This document shows positions 8,252-18,300 of a DNA stretch of 40,932 nt, piece by piece. Within the stretch, counting starts at the first letter, position 1; every line of letters starts with the position of its first letter. The stretch is taken from the NCBI GenBank assembly GCA_031261915.1, contig JAISIT010000038.1, positions 1-40,932 on the forward strand, read 5' to 3'. The translations under genes and the position numbers were made by a program. The notes beneath the pieces are model-generated. The model had not been told where the DNA came from. It was given only the letters and a program-made list of their open reading frames with translations, and did not search any database. The DNA is from Candidatus Methanoflexus mossambicus. Its GTDB lineage: Archaea > Methanobacteriota > Methanobacteria > Methanobacteriales > Methanobacteriaceae.

Positions 8252-10270
8252 TTATTCCATGGATAATGCTTTAATAACAGCATCTTCTGGAGAAGTATAA
8301 AATATTAATGTAAATTTCCCTACTAATTCTGAAGGAACAGAACTTAAATCTCCTGCCGAAGTTATAGGTAAAAGAACCTTTTTTGCACCATTATCTAAAC
8401 AAGCTTGTAGGACATTTGATAAATCTTCTACTTGAATTAAAGTCCCTCCAATACTAAAACTACCTAAAATAGCTGTAGATGAAATAACAGGTTTATTTAA
8501 TGTTGCAGAACATAATGCTACAAATGTAGCAAGAGCTATTCTTTTTGAAACACCTATCCCATTAAAATCACTAAGTTCCATTATATAATCTGAAGTTTTT
8601 GGATTTATACTGGCACTAATATTGGTAGCATTCGCTCTAAAATAATGAAAAGCAGTATTTGCTGCATCCCTAACTTCTTTAGTATTAAATCCCGTTTTAG
8701 TGAATTTTCCAGTTCCTTTAGCTATTTCAGTTTCTATTTTATAAATCCCAATTTGACTTTTGTTAATAGCTGCAACAGTATACACATGACCAGGTTTTCC
8801 TAATCCTTCTGGAATTAAACTGTCACTACTTTGTTCAGGGACACCTACAAATTCTTCTTTTAAACTTTCATTATCAATATAAGAAAAATTGATTTCAAAA
8901 AATTCCATTCCTCCAATCTTTTTTAGTTGTTCTTTGACTCTTCTTCTTGATTCTAAGGAAATAGTCAAAATTTCTCTTATATCTTCTTTATCATAAATTC
9001 CATTAGGATAAATTAATTTTACTAAACCTGAAACCATTTTTCTTACAGCAATTACATCTCTTTGCTTTAAATTATTACCTAATTTGAAATATTTATCAAA
9101 TGAATCAGAGAATGATTTTTTCCTCATTTCTCTCATAAATTCTGCAAAATAATCTGTTATAAAACCAAAATTATCTGTAAAATGTTCAGGAGAAAATTTA
9201 GGTATTTCCCAGCCAGGAACATAACAATGCATACGATCAAAGAATGCTGTGTCGTTTTTCATTTCCTCTGGAAAAGGATCAAATAAACTTGATGTTTTAA
9301 GTAATGACTCTGGAGATTGATTGATGTTTCCAACAAAAACCATTGATGCATGGGCATTCTTATCTTCTTTACCTCTTGAAAAAGATCCTGAAGCCATATA
9401 ATCTTTCATAATAGCTATTCCGTCATTATCCTTAAAACTAATTCCCGCTACCTCATCAAAAGCAACACAATCCCACATTCCAACTAAACCCATTAATTTA
9501 GTATTCATATTATAAAAAAGATTAGCTACAGTTGTTTTTCCTCCAGAAACTAGAATACTGTTTGGAGAAATCTCTTTATAAACATGAGATTTTCCTGTGC
9601 TTCTTGGACCAAGTTCACAAAGATTAAAATTATTTTCAATAAGAGGAATTAATCTTAATAAAAGTAACCATTTAACACGATTATCTAATTTAGTAGGTTC
9701 CATACCTGAAGATCTTAAAATAATGTCTATCCACTCTTCTTTTGTAAAATTTTCCCTTAAAATTAAAATTTCAGCTAAATCTAAATTTGGCATTTGAATT
9801 GGCATTAATTTGACAATATTAATTGGATACTCAAAAGTAACCATACACCATATATTTCCACCTAAAAGTTTATCAAATTGACGAGGATAACTTTCATCAA
9901 TAGGTGTTTGTATTGCCAAATTAGAAAAAAAAGCAGTGTATAAACCAGTTTGAAGATTTAAACTTACAGAAACCTTATCAATAACAGAATATGAACCATG
10001 TTCCATTATTTTAGATTTAACTTTTTCTGCCTCATCAGGTCTAACAAAGTTTTCTGAAAGGATATTTTTTACACCTTCAAGACCATTTTGAATCTCATCT
10101 TCATCAGCTCCACTAGCATACTTACCTAAAAGATATTCTAAAACATAAACAGGGACATTAGCCCCTTCTTTTATCTTTTTTGTAAGATCTTTTCTAACAA
10201 CCTTTCCTGGAAAGTATTTATTTATTTTAGAGTCCAAGTCATCATTTGTTTGATTAAAATTTTCTTCCAT
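8252..10270 (-). CDS. brxL: BREX protein BrxL (AAA+ ATPase with Lon-like C-terminal domain)
   Basis: This 672-aa protein matches BrxL of type 1 BREX along its length. The N-terminal part has KYFPGKVVRKDLTKKIKEG and ANVPVYVLEYLLGKY. The ATPase core has Walker A GPRSTGKS at 221-228, Walker B CVAFDEVAG (D272, E273), and FVGNINQSP with an arginine-rich lid. A Lon-protease-like domain runs from about 495 to 672. In that domain a serine (S575 in GVSKRIAL) sits where the Lon nucleophile would be, but the segment matching GGxKEK reads EDLSNV, so the catalytic lysine seems to be missing. This fits reports that BrxL acts as an MCM-like DNA-binding ATPase rather than a protease. It starts 11 nt after pglZ with a GGTGT site, so it is in the same operon. 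It is one of the proteins needed to restrict phage. Confidence 0.93.
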   Translation of the reverse strand: MEENFNQTNDDLDSKINKYFPGKVVRKDLTKKIKEGANVPVYVLEYLLGKYASGADEDEIQNGLEGVKNILSENFVRPDEAEKVKSKIMEHGSYSVIDKVSVSLNLQTGLYTAFFSNLAIQTPIDESYPRQFDKLLGGNIWCMVTFEYPINIVKLMPIQMPNLDLAEILILRENFTKEEWIDIILRSSGMEPTKLDNRVKWLLLLRLIPLIENNFNLCELGPRSTGKSHVYKEISPNSILVSGGKTTVANLFYNMNTKLMGLVGMWDCVAFDEVAGISFKDNDGIAIMKDYMASGSFSRGKEDKNAHASMVFVGNINQSPESLLKTSSLFDPFPEEMKNDTAFFDRMHCYVPGWEIPKFSPEHFTDNFGFITDYFAEFMREMRKKSFSDSFDKYFKLGNNLKQRDVIAVRKMVSGLVKLIYPNGIYDKEDIREILTISLESRRRVKEQLKKIGGMEFFEINFSYIDNESLKEEFVGVPEQSSDSLIPEGLGKPGHVYTVAAINKSQIGIYKIETEIAKGTGKFTKTGFNTKEVRDAANTAFHYFRANATNISASINPKTSDYIMELSDFNGIGVSKRIALATFVALCSATLNKPVISSTAILGSFSIGGTLIQVEDLSNVLQACLDNGAKKVLLPITSAGDLSSVPSELVGKFTLIFYTSPEDAVIKALSME

Positions 10271-10281
10271 TTTAACACCAT

Positions 10282-12846
10282 TTAAAAGTCAAATCCATCT
10301 GCAAATGCTATGTCAATAATTAAAGGAATACGATCATCATCTCTTATCTTACCATCTTCCAAGTCCATATATTTAATTATTAAATAAAAATCTTCATCCT
10401 TTGAATAAGATTTATCTTTAATTGTAATTTTTTCTTTTAATTCCAAATCTTTAGGATTATCACTTTCTCTATCAGCATAAATAATAAGTTCATCAGATAT
10501 TTTTTCTCCATTTTTATCTTCAATATATATTTTTGCCTCAGAAGCTAAAAATTTATCTGAAACAGATCTATCTTGAGCAAAACTTAAATTTGTGTTTAAA
10601 TTTGTTATTTTTCTAGGGACAGGAGATAAAAGATTTAATTTAACTATTGATTTTTCTATTTTATCTCTTTTAGCATGAACTCTAATGAGAGGAACAATAA
10701 TTTCTTGTAATGAAGCTCCACCATGAACATAATTTAAAGAAGAACCTGGAGATTTAAAAATATCCATTCCATTTGGAACAGTAAGATATAAATCATTAGA
10801 CAAATAACTAATCTTCTTTGATTTAGTTCCATGAATATCTAATTGATTTTTAGACAATAAATATCTCTTTTTTGATGAAATTGTATCAACATTATCTAAA
10901 TTTATCTTATTTGCTGCATTTAAAGAACTTTCCCTATAAATAAAACCATGATCTGATGTAACAATATAATTTGCACTAAGAGTATTTTGTATTATTTGAA
11001 TTATTTCTTTAATTGCCTCATCACAGGCATCAAAGACTTCATCCTCAGTTTGTGCATTATCTCCTCGTGTATCTATTTGATTATGGTAAATATAAATAAT
11101 ATTTAAATCTTTAAATTCAGATCTTATTTCCCTTTGACCTAAATTTTTTATATCCTCATATTTAAAAGCTTTAGCTTTATTTGAATACCTATTTAAAACT
11201 TTTTGCCTATTAGAAATTCCATCAATTGAATTTCCATCTAAAAGTATTTTATCTTTAAATTCTATTTCATTATGAGGTAAAAGAGCAGCCATGCCAAAAT
11301 CTGTTATTGATGGAACAGTGGAAATCATTAAATCTAATTCTGCTTCTCGTTGAGGATTTTTATTTAATAAATCCTTTAATTCATCACCACATTCATACCT
11401 AAAACCATCGGAAATAATAACAATTAACTTTTTACTATCTATTGATTGATTAAAATTTTGTTTATAAAATTTATATTGTTTATCATACTTTTTAATATCA
11501 TCATAGCTATTAAAATTATCAGACCATAATTTAGATAACTTATCCAAGTAAACATTTAGATATAAATTCTCAATTAATTCTTTTAAAGGATTAAAATCAC
11601 TTTTATTAGAAACTTTAATTTTACCATAATAAAAATAAAATTTTCTATAAGCTTTATCAATTAAAAACCATTGATTAGAATACTTAAATATTAAATCATC
11701 TGGTTTATTAGGTTTAGATTCATTTTTAAAAATATGAATGTTTTTAATGAAAAAATTAACCCATTTAAGACATTGATATTGATTAACAAACTCATTATAA
11801 TAATGAGTTGTTTTTCTATTTTCAATTAACTCTTTAATTTCAGGAGAATATTGTTTATTAGTATTCAATAAATCAATAATATAACTAATTATTTTTTCAT
11901 CAAAGAATCTAAAAGCATCACAGTTTCTATAACTATCTTCAGATAATTTGAAATAATTTCCTTTTAATTTTAATTTATTTGCATTAATATCAAGTTTTTC
12001 ACTATATACTCTATTATTCATTAAATTGTTAATGAAAACCCTAATATTATTTCCATACTTCTGAATATGTTTATTCCAAGACTCATTTAATTCATTTTTA
12101 ATTTTATCTTTACATTCAGTAGTTCTTAAAATATCAATTTTAAAAGTATCTGAAACATCACCATCAATTTGAATAGAAGTATAAATTAAGAGCAAATATT
12201 TTAAAAGATTATTTAAATTAGGATTTTCCTCAAGATAACCATATTCTCTGGAAAGGATATTGTAAAATTCATCAAAAACATTCATTTTTTTAAATGAAGT
12301 TAAATACTCATTAGTTTCAAAAAGATTATCATCAGTTAAAAGTTTTTGCAAAACTTCATCAAAATTAGATACATTATTTTTAACTAAAACAGAAAGAATA
12401 GCTATTACAACACTCTCTTTTGAATAATCAGAGATATTATATGATTTAAAAGTTTCAACTCTTTTTTGATTATTATAAAACTTAGAAAACTCCTTAATAA
12501 CTCCACAATGTCCAATAGGAATATTTAATTCATCACAGATAAAAGACATTTTATCTGCAGAAAACTTTTTACTATAATAAATTGTATCTGCAAGATTGTT
12601 ATCTTTATCTTGACTTTGGGCAAAAGGAGCATAAATTAAATAGTTATTCTCTTTATCCTTAATTTCCAATAAATATTTAGTGTAAATCCAATTAGAACCT
12701 GTTAAATGATGAATAATAATATTTTCAAGATTTAATTTAGCTATTTCCTCTTGAAATTCGGAATTTTCATCAAACCAAAAAACTATTTCCCTGTTTTCGC
12801 CATTAAACAATTCCAATAATTTAGACTGAATTCTTTCAATATCCAT
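10282..12846 (-). CDS. pglZ: BREX phosphatase-like protein PglZ, type A
   Basis: This 854-aa protein is the PglZ of type 1 BREX. The N-terminal region carries IVFWFDENSEFQEEI and a YAPFAQSQD box typical of this subtype. The alkaline-phosphatase-like domain runs from about 470 to 740, with metal-site pieces VIISDGFRYE (D480), STVPSITDFGMAALLPH, YHNQIDTRGD and IVTSDHGF (D632, H633). A beta-rich C-terminal domain follows. PglZ works with BrxC and PglX in the host methylation and anti-phage complex. The gene lies 38 nt behind the truncated pglX cassette and 11 nt before brxL. In the present orientation its natural upstream partner (a full pglX on the same strand) is absent, so its promoter must lie in the cassette or upstream of it. 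Confidence 0.93.
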   Translation of the reverse strand: MDIERIQSKLLELFNGENREIVFWFDENSEFQEEIAKLNLENIIIHHLTGSNWIYTKYLLEIKDKENNYLIYAPFAQSQDKDNNLADTIYYSKKFSADKMSFICDELNIPIGHCGVIKEFSKFYNNQKRVETFKSYNISDYSKESVVIAILSVLVKNNVSNFDEVLQKLLTDDNLFETNEYLTSFKKMNVFDEFYNILSREYGYLEENPNLNNLLKYLLLIYTSIQIDGDVSDTFKIDILRTTECKDKIKNELNESWNKHIQKYGNNIRVFINNLMNNRVYSEKLDINANKLKLKGNYFKLSEDSYRNCDAFRFFDEKIISYIIDLLNTNKQYSPEIKELIENRKTTHYYNEFVNQYQCLKWVNFFIKNIHIFKNESKPNKPDDLIFKYSNQWFLIDKAYRKFYFYYGKIKVSNKSDFNPLKELIENLYLNVYLDKLSKLWSDNFNSYDDIKKYDKQYKFYKQNFNQSIDSKKLIVIISDGFRYECGDELKDLLNKNPQREAELDLMISTVPSITDFGMAALLPHNEIEFKDKILLDGNSIDGISNRQKVLNRYSNKAKAFKYEDIKNLGQREIRSEFKDLNIIYIYHNQIDTRGDNAQTEDEVFDACDEAIKEIIQIIQNTLSANYIVTSDHGFIYRESSLNAANKINLDNVDTISSKKRYLLSKNQLDIHGTKSKKISYLSNDLYLTVPNGMDIFKSPGSSLNYVHGGASLQEIIVPLIRVHAKRDKIEKSIVKLNLLSPVPRKITNLNTNLSFAQDRSVSDKFLASEAKIYIEDKNGEKISDELIIYADRESDNPKDLELKEKITIKDKSYSKDEDFYLIIKYMDLEDGKIRDDDRIPLIIDIAFADGFDF

Positions 12847-14358
12847 ATAATCATTTTATATTATTTACTTTAAGATATTTAATATTAACTATTTATTTTC
12901 TTTAAAAGATTTATTTTTTTATTTTCAACTTCAATATTTTGGAACTTTTTATAATTCACTTTAACACCGTCATCTAAATCCAAAACAATTTGTTGATTAG
13001 CAATATAATCTAAAGCTTCATCATATTTTCGAGTTTCTTCTAACTGTTTTTTAAGTTTAGTTATTTCTTTTGTTAAGTTATTATTCTCTTTTCCTTTATT
13101 ATTAGAATTACCATTTTTATCATTATTTTTTGATTTATTATTCTCTTCTTCATCAGTCTGTTCATTAATAGAAATAGCTATTTCAATAGATTTTTGAGTT
13201 TTATGTAAATAATCAGTTCGCACACGAGCAACAGTATCACTATTATAACGATGTATATAAATTAAAGCTTTAAAACCATTTTCTTTTCCACTATCAAATA
13301 ACCAATATATTGGTACATTTTTATAATTTCTTAGATGATCATTATAAAAATCATTTAAAAAATACTTACGAATGGTTTCTCTGTAGGTTTTTCCATTATT
13401 TCCAAGAGAATTAGCAATAAATCTAATATTCTCTTCAACTGTATCTTCACCAAAACTAAGTTTTAAAAATTTAACAAATAAATCAATAATATCATCTTCA
13501 AAATAAGCAGTATCTAAAATAGGGATAATATTGTCTTTATCAGGTATTTCACATTTATTTTCAATAAAATAAGAATAATTAGAAGTATTAAACTCTCCTC
13601 CAGCATAAAATAATCCTTCTTCATCTAAAGAATATCTACCAAACAATACTCCAACAAAATAAGATAAAAAACTTTTAACATCTCTTTCTAAATCTGCATT
13701 TCTAAATGCAATATTACTCTCTTTAATTTCATTATCCTCCATATTTAAACCATAAATTTCACTAAAAATATTATTTAAACTATTTTCATTCTCCATTAAT
13801 TTATAAAATATAGAATTAGTAGAATTACTCCAATTTTCATAAGCTTTTGAAATTAATTTTTCATTACTCTGTAAAAAAGGATGTGTTTTAAAATTCCAAC
13901 TTAATTCAAAATTATTCCACTCATTTCTTGATAATTCTATATTACTTTCAACATTTTCTAAAATTTCTCTTTTATGCTCTTCTGAAAAAATAAGAGGAAG
14001 AGATGAAATATGCCCTACTTCATAATTTAATGTTGGAGAAATAGCATCAAGAATATCTGAACAAGGTTTTGAATTTAAAAAGCCCATGATATATTTTTTA
14101 TCCTCTTCAGTAAAAATAGAACACCCCGCAACATCAAACAAAAAACCATTTGGAAAATATCTAAAAGCAATATTCCCACTTGATATTTTTGACCAACTGA
14201 TACTTTCTTTAAAGTAAAAATCAGTATTTTGTGGACGTGACCGAAGTTTTCCATTTTTATCTTTGAAATTTCGTATTTCAAAACCATCATCTTCCCAATT
14301 AACAACATAATCCTGATTTCCATACCACTTTCTAAAATCCCCACCTTTATTATATGGA

Positions 14359-14393
14359 AACCATTTTTTGTGTGAGTTTTTAGCATCCCTAAA
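14359..14393 (-). repeat. 35-bp perfect inverted block shared by the two pglX cassettes
   Basis: This is the exact reverse complement of 17427-17461 and encodes FRDAKNSHKKWF. Like the 53-bp block nearby, it is bounded by wobble differences. It marks another local identity island between the two specificity cassettes. Confidence 0.75.
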
Positions 14394-14481
14394 GTCTTTC
14401 ATTCCAAAACCTATGTTATTAATATCTACTTCATGCCAAAATCTTAAAAAATTGTCATTGTTTCCAGTTTGTAGTCCTACT

Positions 14482-14534
14482 TTTACATCTGCTATATCAG
14501 ATAGTTTTTTACCAACTCTAAAAGCATTTATAAG
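14482..14534 (-). repeat. 53-bp perfect inverted block shared by the two pglX cassettes (left copy)
   Basis: This block is the exact reverse complement of 17286-17338. It encodes LINAFRVGKKLSDIADVK. The flanking codons differ at wobble positions between the two cassettes, so a 53-bp perfect match stands out. It may be a second recombination or gene-conversion point, or simply recently homogenised DNA. Confidence 0.8.
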
Positions 14535-15126
14535 CTCAGGTTCAACCCAAAAAGCAATAGGATATCCAGGAATATTTAAGAAATTATTTTGATTAAATTC
14601 ATATAAATATTCACAGTTTTCATTATTAATTGATTCTAATGTTTTTATTTCTTGAACTTTCATTCCACCTCTAAAATCTGATAATTTGAGGTATGTTCCT
14701 GTTGCATTTTCTTTTTTATTTTTAAATGTGAATGTGCATATTGGAACTGTTGCTTCTTCAAAAGCACTGTATTCAAACTGAATTAAAGAGGTAATATGTT
14801 TATTTTCAATTATATTTTCTCTTAATTTAAGATAAGACTTTATAAACATCCATACATAAGGGGTTAAGAATCCTGCCTGTCCATTTTCTTTACATAAACT
14901 AAATGATTTTTCAACAAATGCTGAGAATAAATCACTTTTATTATCCTTGTAATTTTTACTTAAAAAATCAGATAATGGCTTATCCATTCCTCTTCCACCC
15001 ATATATGGGGGATTTGTAACTAAAATATCATATTTTTGAGATAAAATTCTTGCAGAATCAATTAATAAACGTAATGGAATTGATTCTTCTTCTTTTTTCT
15101 CATCATCTAAATTACTTTTAATATTA

Positions 15127-15179
15127 TTATTTTCTATTTTTTTAATAATTTCTTCATAATTTAGTGCTTTTACATTCAA
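15127..15179 (-). repeat. Inversion site of the pglX switch, left arm
   Basis: This 53-bp arm is the reverse complement of 16668-16720 with two mismatches, and its first 24 bases (15156-15179) are perfect. On the coding strand it begins TTGAATGTAAAAGC and encodes LNVKALNY in both pglX copies. The repeat coincides exactly with the point where the truncated cassette begins, which is what a site-specific inversion leaves behind. Confidence 0.88.
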
Positions 15180-15240
15180 GAAAATAATTTATAAATATAT
15201 AAATAGAATGTTTATAAAAATATTATATGATTATAAATGT

Positions 15241-15257
15241 TTTTACATTCAAGAAAA
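15241..15257 (-). repeat. Partial third copy of the inversion-site sequence
   Basis: TTTTACATTCAAGAAAA occurs here and again at 15168-15184, in the same direction and 73 bp apart. It shares the TTGAATGTAAAA half with the right arm at 16668. It lies inside the invertible segment, upstream of the pglX promoter. It could be an accessory recombinase-binding site or a relic of slipped recombination. Confidence 0.7.
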
Positions 15258-15297
15258 ACATTAATAATATTTTTGCTTAATAATTTAATAAAATTAA

Positions 15298-15306
15298 TTT
15301 TATAAA
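15298..15306 (+). promoter_or_regulatory. TATA-type promoter of pglX inside the invertible segment
   Basis: TTTTATAAA lies about 42 bp before ATG 15348. With the usual 22-27 bp spacing, transcription would begin near 15328-15333, leaving a short leader that includes GGAGTG at 15333-15338. The element is a plausible archaeal box A but is not proven in such AT-rich DNA. Confidence 0.45.
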
Positions 15307-15347
15307 ATGGTCATTTTTAAGTTATAATATGTGGAGTGTTGTTAATA

Positions 15348-18300
15348 ATGGATAAAACAGCTATTAAAAATTTTGCTATAGATTCTAGGAATAAATTAAG
15401 GGAAGAAATCAAATATCAATTAAATCTTATTGGAATTACTAAAAATGAAATTAAAGAACCATCACACAAACAAGATAAGTTCGAAACCTACAATTTTGGG
15501 GGTATTGAACCTACAAAACTCGAATTAGATGAAATAACTCAAAGAAATAACTTAATATCTGATTTAAATGATAAAGGTTATGATAATATTATTGAAGAGA
15601 TAGCTTATACTTGGTTTAATCGTGTTATAGCTATTAGATTCATGGAAGTTAATAATTATCTGCCTACACGAGTTAGGGTTTTATCAAGTGCAAAAAAAGG
15701 TAAAAAAGAACCAGACATGATTACTGAAGCTCCAAATATTGATTTAAACTTAACTGAAGAAGAAAAAGATAAAATCTATGAGTTAAAAGATGAAAATAAA
15801 TTAGACGATTTATTTAAATTCTTATTTATAAAACAATGCAATGAATTAAATAAAATTCTTCCAGAACTCTTTGAAAAAACAAAAGATTACTCTGAATTAA
15901 TATTTTCTATTTCATTTACTAAACCAGAAGGAATTATAAGACAATTAATAGATAATATTGCTGAAGAAGACTTTAAAGATCAAGTAGAAATTATAGGATG
16001 GTTATATCAATATTATAATAGTGAATTAAAAGATGAAACATTTAAAAACCTTAAAAAAAGAGTTAAAATATCTAAAGAAAGAATTCCAGCTGCAACACAG
16101 TTATTTACTCCTGATTGGATAGTAAAATACATGGTAGAAAACTCTTTAGGAAAATTATGGATTGAAGGACATCCAGATACTGGTTTAAAAGAAAATTGGA
16201 AATATTATCTTGAATCAGCACCACAAAGCGAAGAAGTAGAAAAACAATTAGAAACATTAAAAATACAATACAAAAATACTCCATTAGAAGAAATAAAAGT
16301 AATTGACCCATGTATGGGAAGTGGACATATATTAGTTTATGTATTTGATGTTTTAATGCAAATCTACTTATCACAGGGCTATGACAAAAGAGATGCGACA
16401 ATTTCAATATTAGAAAACAACATTTATGGATTAGATATAGATGATAGGGCTTATCAGTTAGCTTATTTTGCAGTAATGATGAAAGCAAGACAATATCATA
16501 GAAAAATATTCCAAAAAGATGTTAAATTAAATTTAAATTCAATAAAAGAAAGTAATGGAATAAAATCAGACATTATTGACCACATATCAAAAGATGATGA
16601 AGATTTAAAACGAGATTTGAACTATTTAAAAGAAACATTCATAGATGCTAAAAATTATGGTTCTTTATTGAATGTAAAAGCACTAAATTATAAAGAAATT
16701 ATTGAAAAAATAGAAAATAAAAAAGATAAACAAGAATTATTATTCGATAAAAACAAGTTATTATCCATTATTAATCAATCAAATATTTTATCAAAGCAAT
16801 ACGAAGTAGTCATTACCAATCCTCCATACATGGGAGGAAGTGGAATGAATAAACAACTATCTGATTACTTAAAAAAGAATTATCCAAACACCAAAAGAGA
16901 TTTATTTGCAACATTCATAGAACAATGTGCAAATTTAACATTAAAAAATGGATTTTTTGCTATGATTACGCAACAAAGTTTCATGTTTTTATCAAGTTAT
17001 GAAAAATTAAGAAAGAAATATTTAAGAAATACAATAATAAACATGGCACATTTAGGTCCAAGAGCATTTGAAGAAATTGGAGGTGAAGTGGTTCAAGCTA
17101 CATCATTTATAATGAATAAAAGCACAATTAACAATTATTTATCGAAATTTTGTCGTTTAATAAATGAAAATTCTCAAAAACTTAAAGAAAAAACATTTTT
17201 AACTCATGAGAAAGAATTTATAACTTCAACAGAAAACTTTTCATCAATTCCTGGAACACCAATAGCTTACTGGGTAGAACCTAAACTTATAAATGCTTTT
17301 AGAGTTGGTAAAAAACTATCTGATATAGCAGATGTAAAGCAAGGTCTTGCAACAGCAGATAATAATAGATTTTTGAGGTTATGGCATGAAGTAGATATTA
17401 ATAAAATAGGTTTCGGAATGAAAGATTTTAGGGATGCTAAAAACTCACACAAAAAATGGTTCCCATATAACAAGGGTGGAAGTTTTCGTAAATGGTATGG
17501 TAATCAAGAATATATCATCAACTATGAAAATGATGGTTATGAACTTAAAAACTTTGGCCCGTCTGTTTTGAGAAATACGAGTTTTTACTTTAAAGAAAAC
17601 ATCGGTTGGACTAAAATTTCAAGTAGCGATACATCATTTAGATATTTTCCTAAAGGATTTGTATTAGGTAATGCTTCTGGGAATATATTTCCAAAAAATG
17701 AAAATATTAACTTTTTATTAGGTTTATTAAACTCAAAAATTTCTTCAAAAGTGTTAAACATACTATCACCCACATTAAACTACACTGAAGGAAATATGTC
17801 TTTAATTCCCATTTTAAATAATAATCTATATTATGAAGATTTTATTTTAAAAAATATCGAATTATCTAAAAATGATTGGAATTTTAATGAAACATCCTGG
17901 AATTTTACTAAAAATCCTTTATTAACATATAAATCAAATAATCTTGAAAATTCTTATTTAAAATATGAAAATATTAAAAAAGAAATGTTTAATGAACTTA
18001 AAAGTAATGAAGAAAAATTAAATAAAATATTTTTAGATATGTATGATTTAAATGAAAAAATATCTCCTGTTGTTGAGGATAAATATGTTTCAATTGCTTT
18101 AACAAATTCAAAAGATGAAATTAAAAGTTTTTTATCTTATTTTATTGGTTGTTTGTTTGGTCGTTACTGTTTAGATGAAGAAGGACTAATTTTTGCTGGT
18201 GGAAAGTTGGATATTTCTAAATATTCTTCATTTATTCCTGATGATGATAATATCATTCCTATTCTTGATACTGAATACTTTGAAGATGATATTATTAATA

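Larger units (their letters stand above)
12885..15179 (-). pseudogene. pglX: Silent C-terminal pglX cassette (lacks N-terminus and promoter)
   Basis: This open frame encodes 764 residues that match residue 441 to the end of the full PglX at 15348-18851. It keeps the methyltransferase catalytic motif LVTNPPYMGG and the whole recognition and C-terminal region. It lacks the SAM-binding motif DPCMGSG. Its only start is a TTG with an in-frame TAA four codons upstream and no clear ribosome-binding site, so it is probably not made in this orientation. Its recognition-type segments (for example around GMKVQEIKTLESINNENCEY) differ strongly from the plus-strand cassette. Inversion at 15156-15179/16668-16691 would complete it to 1204 aa. 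It is a stored alternative specificity rather than a dead gene. An asparagine/lysine-rich linker lies near residue 690. Confidence 0.85.
15156..16691. other. Invertible DNA segment carrying promoter and N-terminal part of pglX
   Basis: The segment is bounded by the 24-bp perfect arms at 15156-15179 and 16668-16691 and is 1536 bp long. It carries the pglX promoter, ribosome-binding site, start codon and first 440 codons. Flipping it would place the start at 16499 on the minus strand and create an open frame from 16499 to 12885 (1204 aa). The distance from ATG to the repeat is 1320 nt, a multiple of three, so the frame is kept. A tyrosine recombinase gene lies 3.7 kb away. Only one orientation is visible here, so the inversion is inferred from the architecture. 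Confidence 0.82.

Noticed and set aside
14075..14386. 103-aa open frame overlapping the pglX cassette in another frame
   Set aside because: It is an out-of-frame reading of the well-conserved pglX coding sequence, with no start signal of its own.
15156..15347. Truncated pglX as ordinary pseudogene decay
   Set aside because: The truncation point matches the inverted repeat to the base, the remaining 764 codons are fully open, and the hybrid frame is preserved. That fits a stored cassette better than decay.
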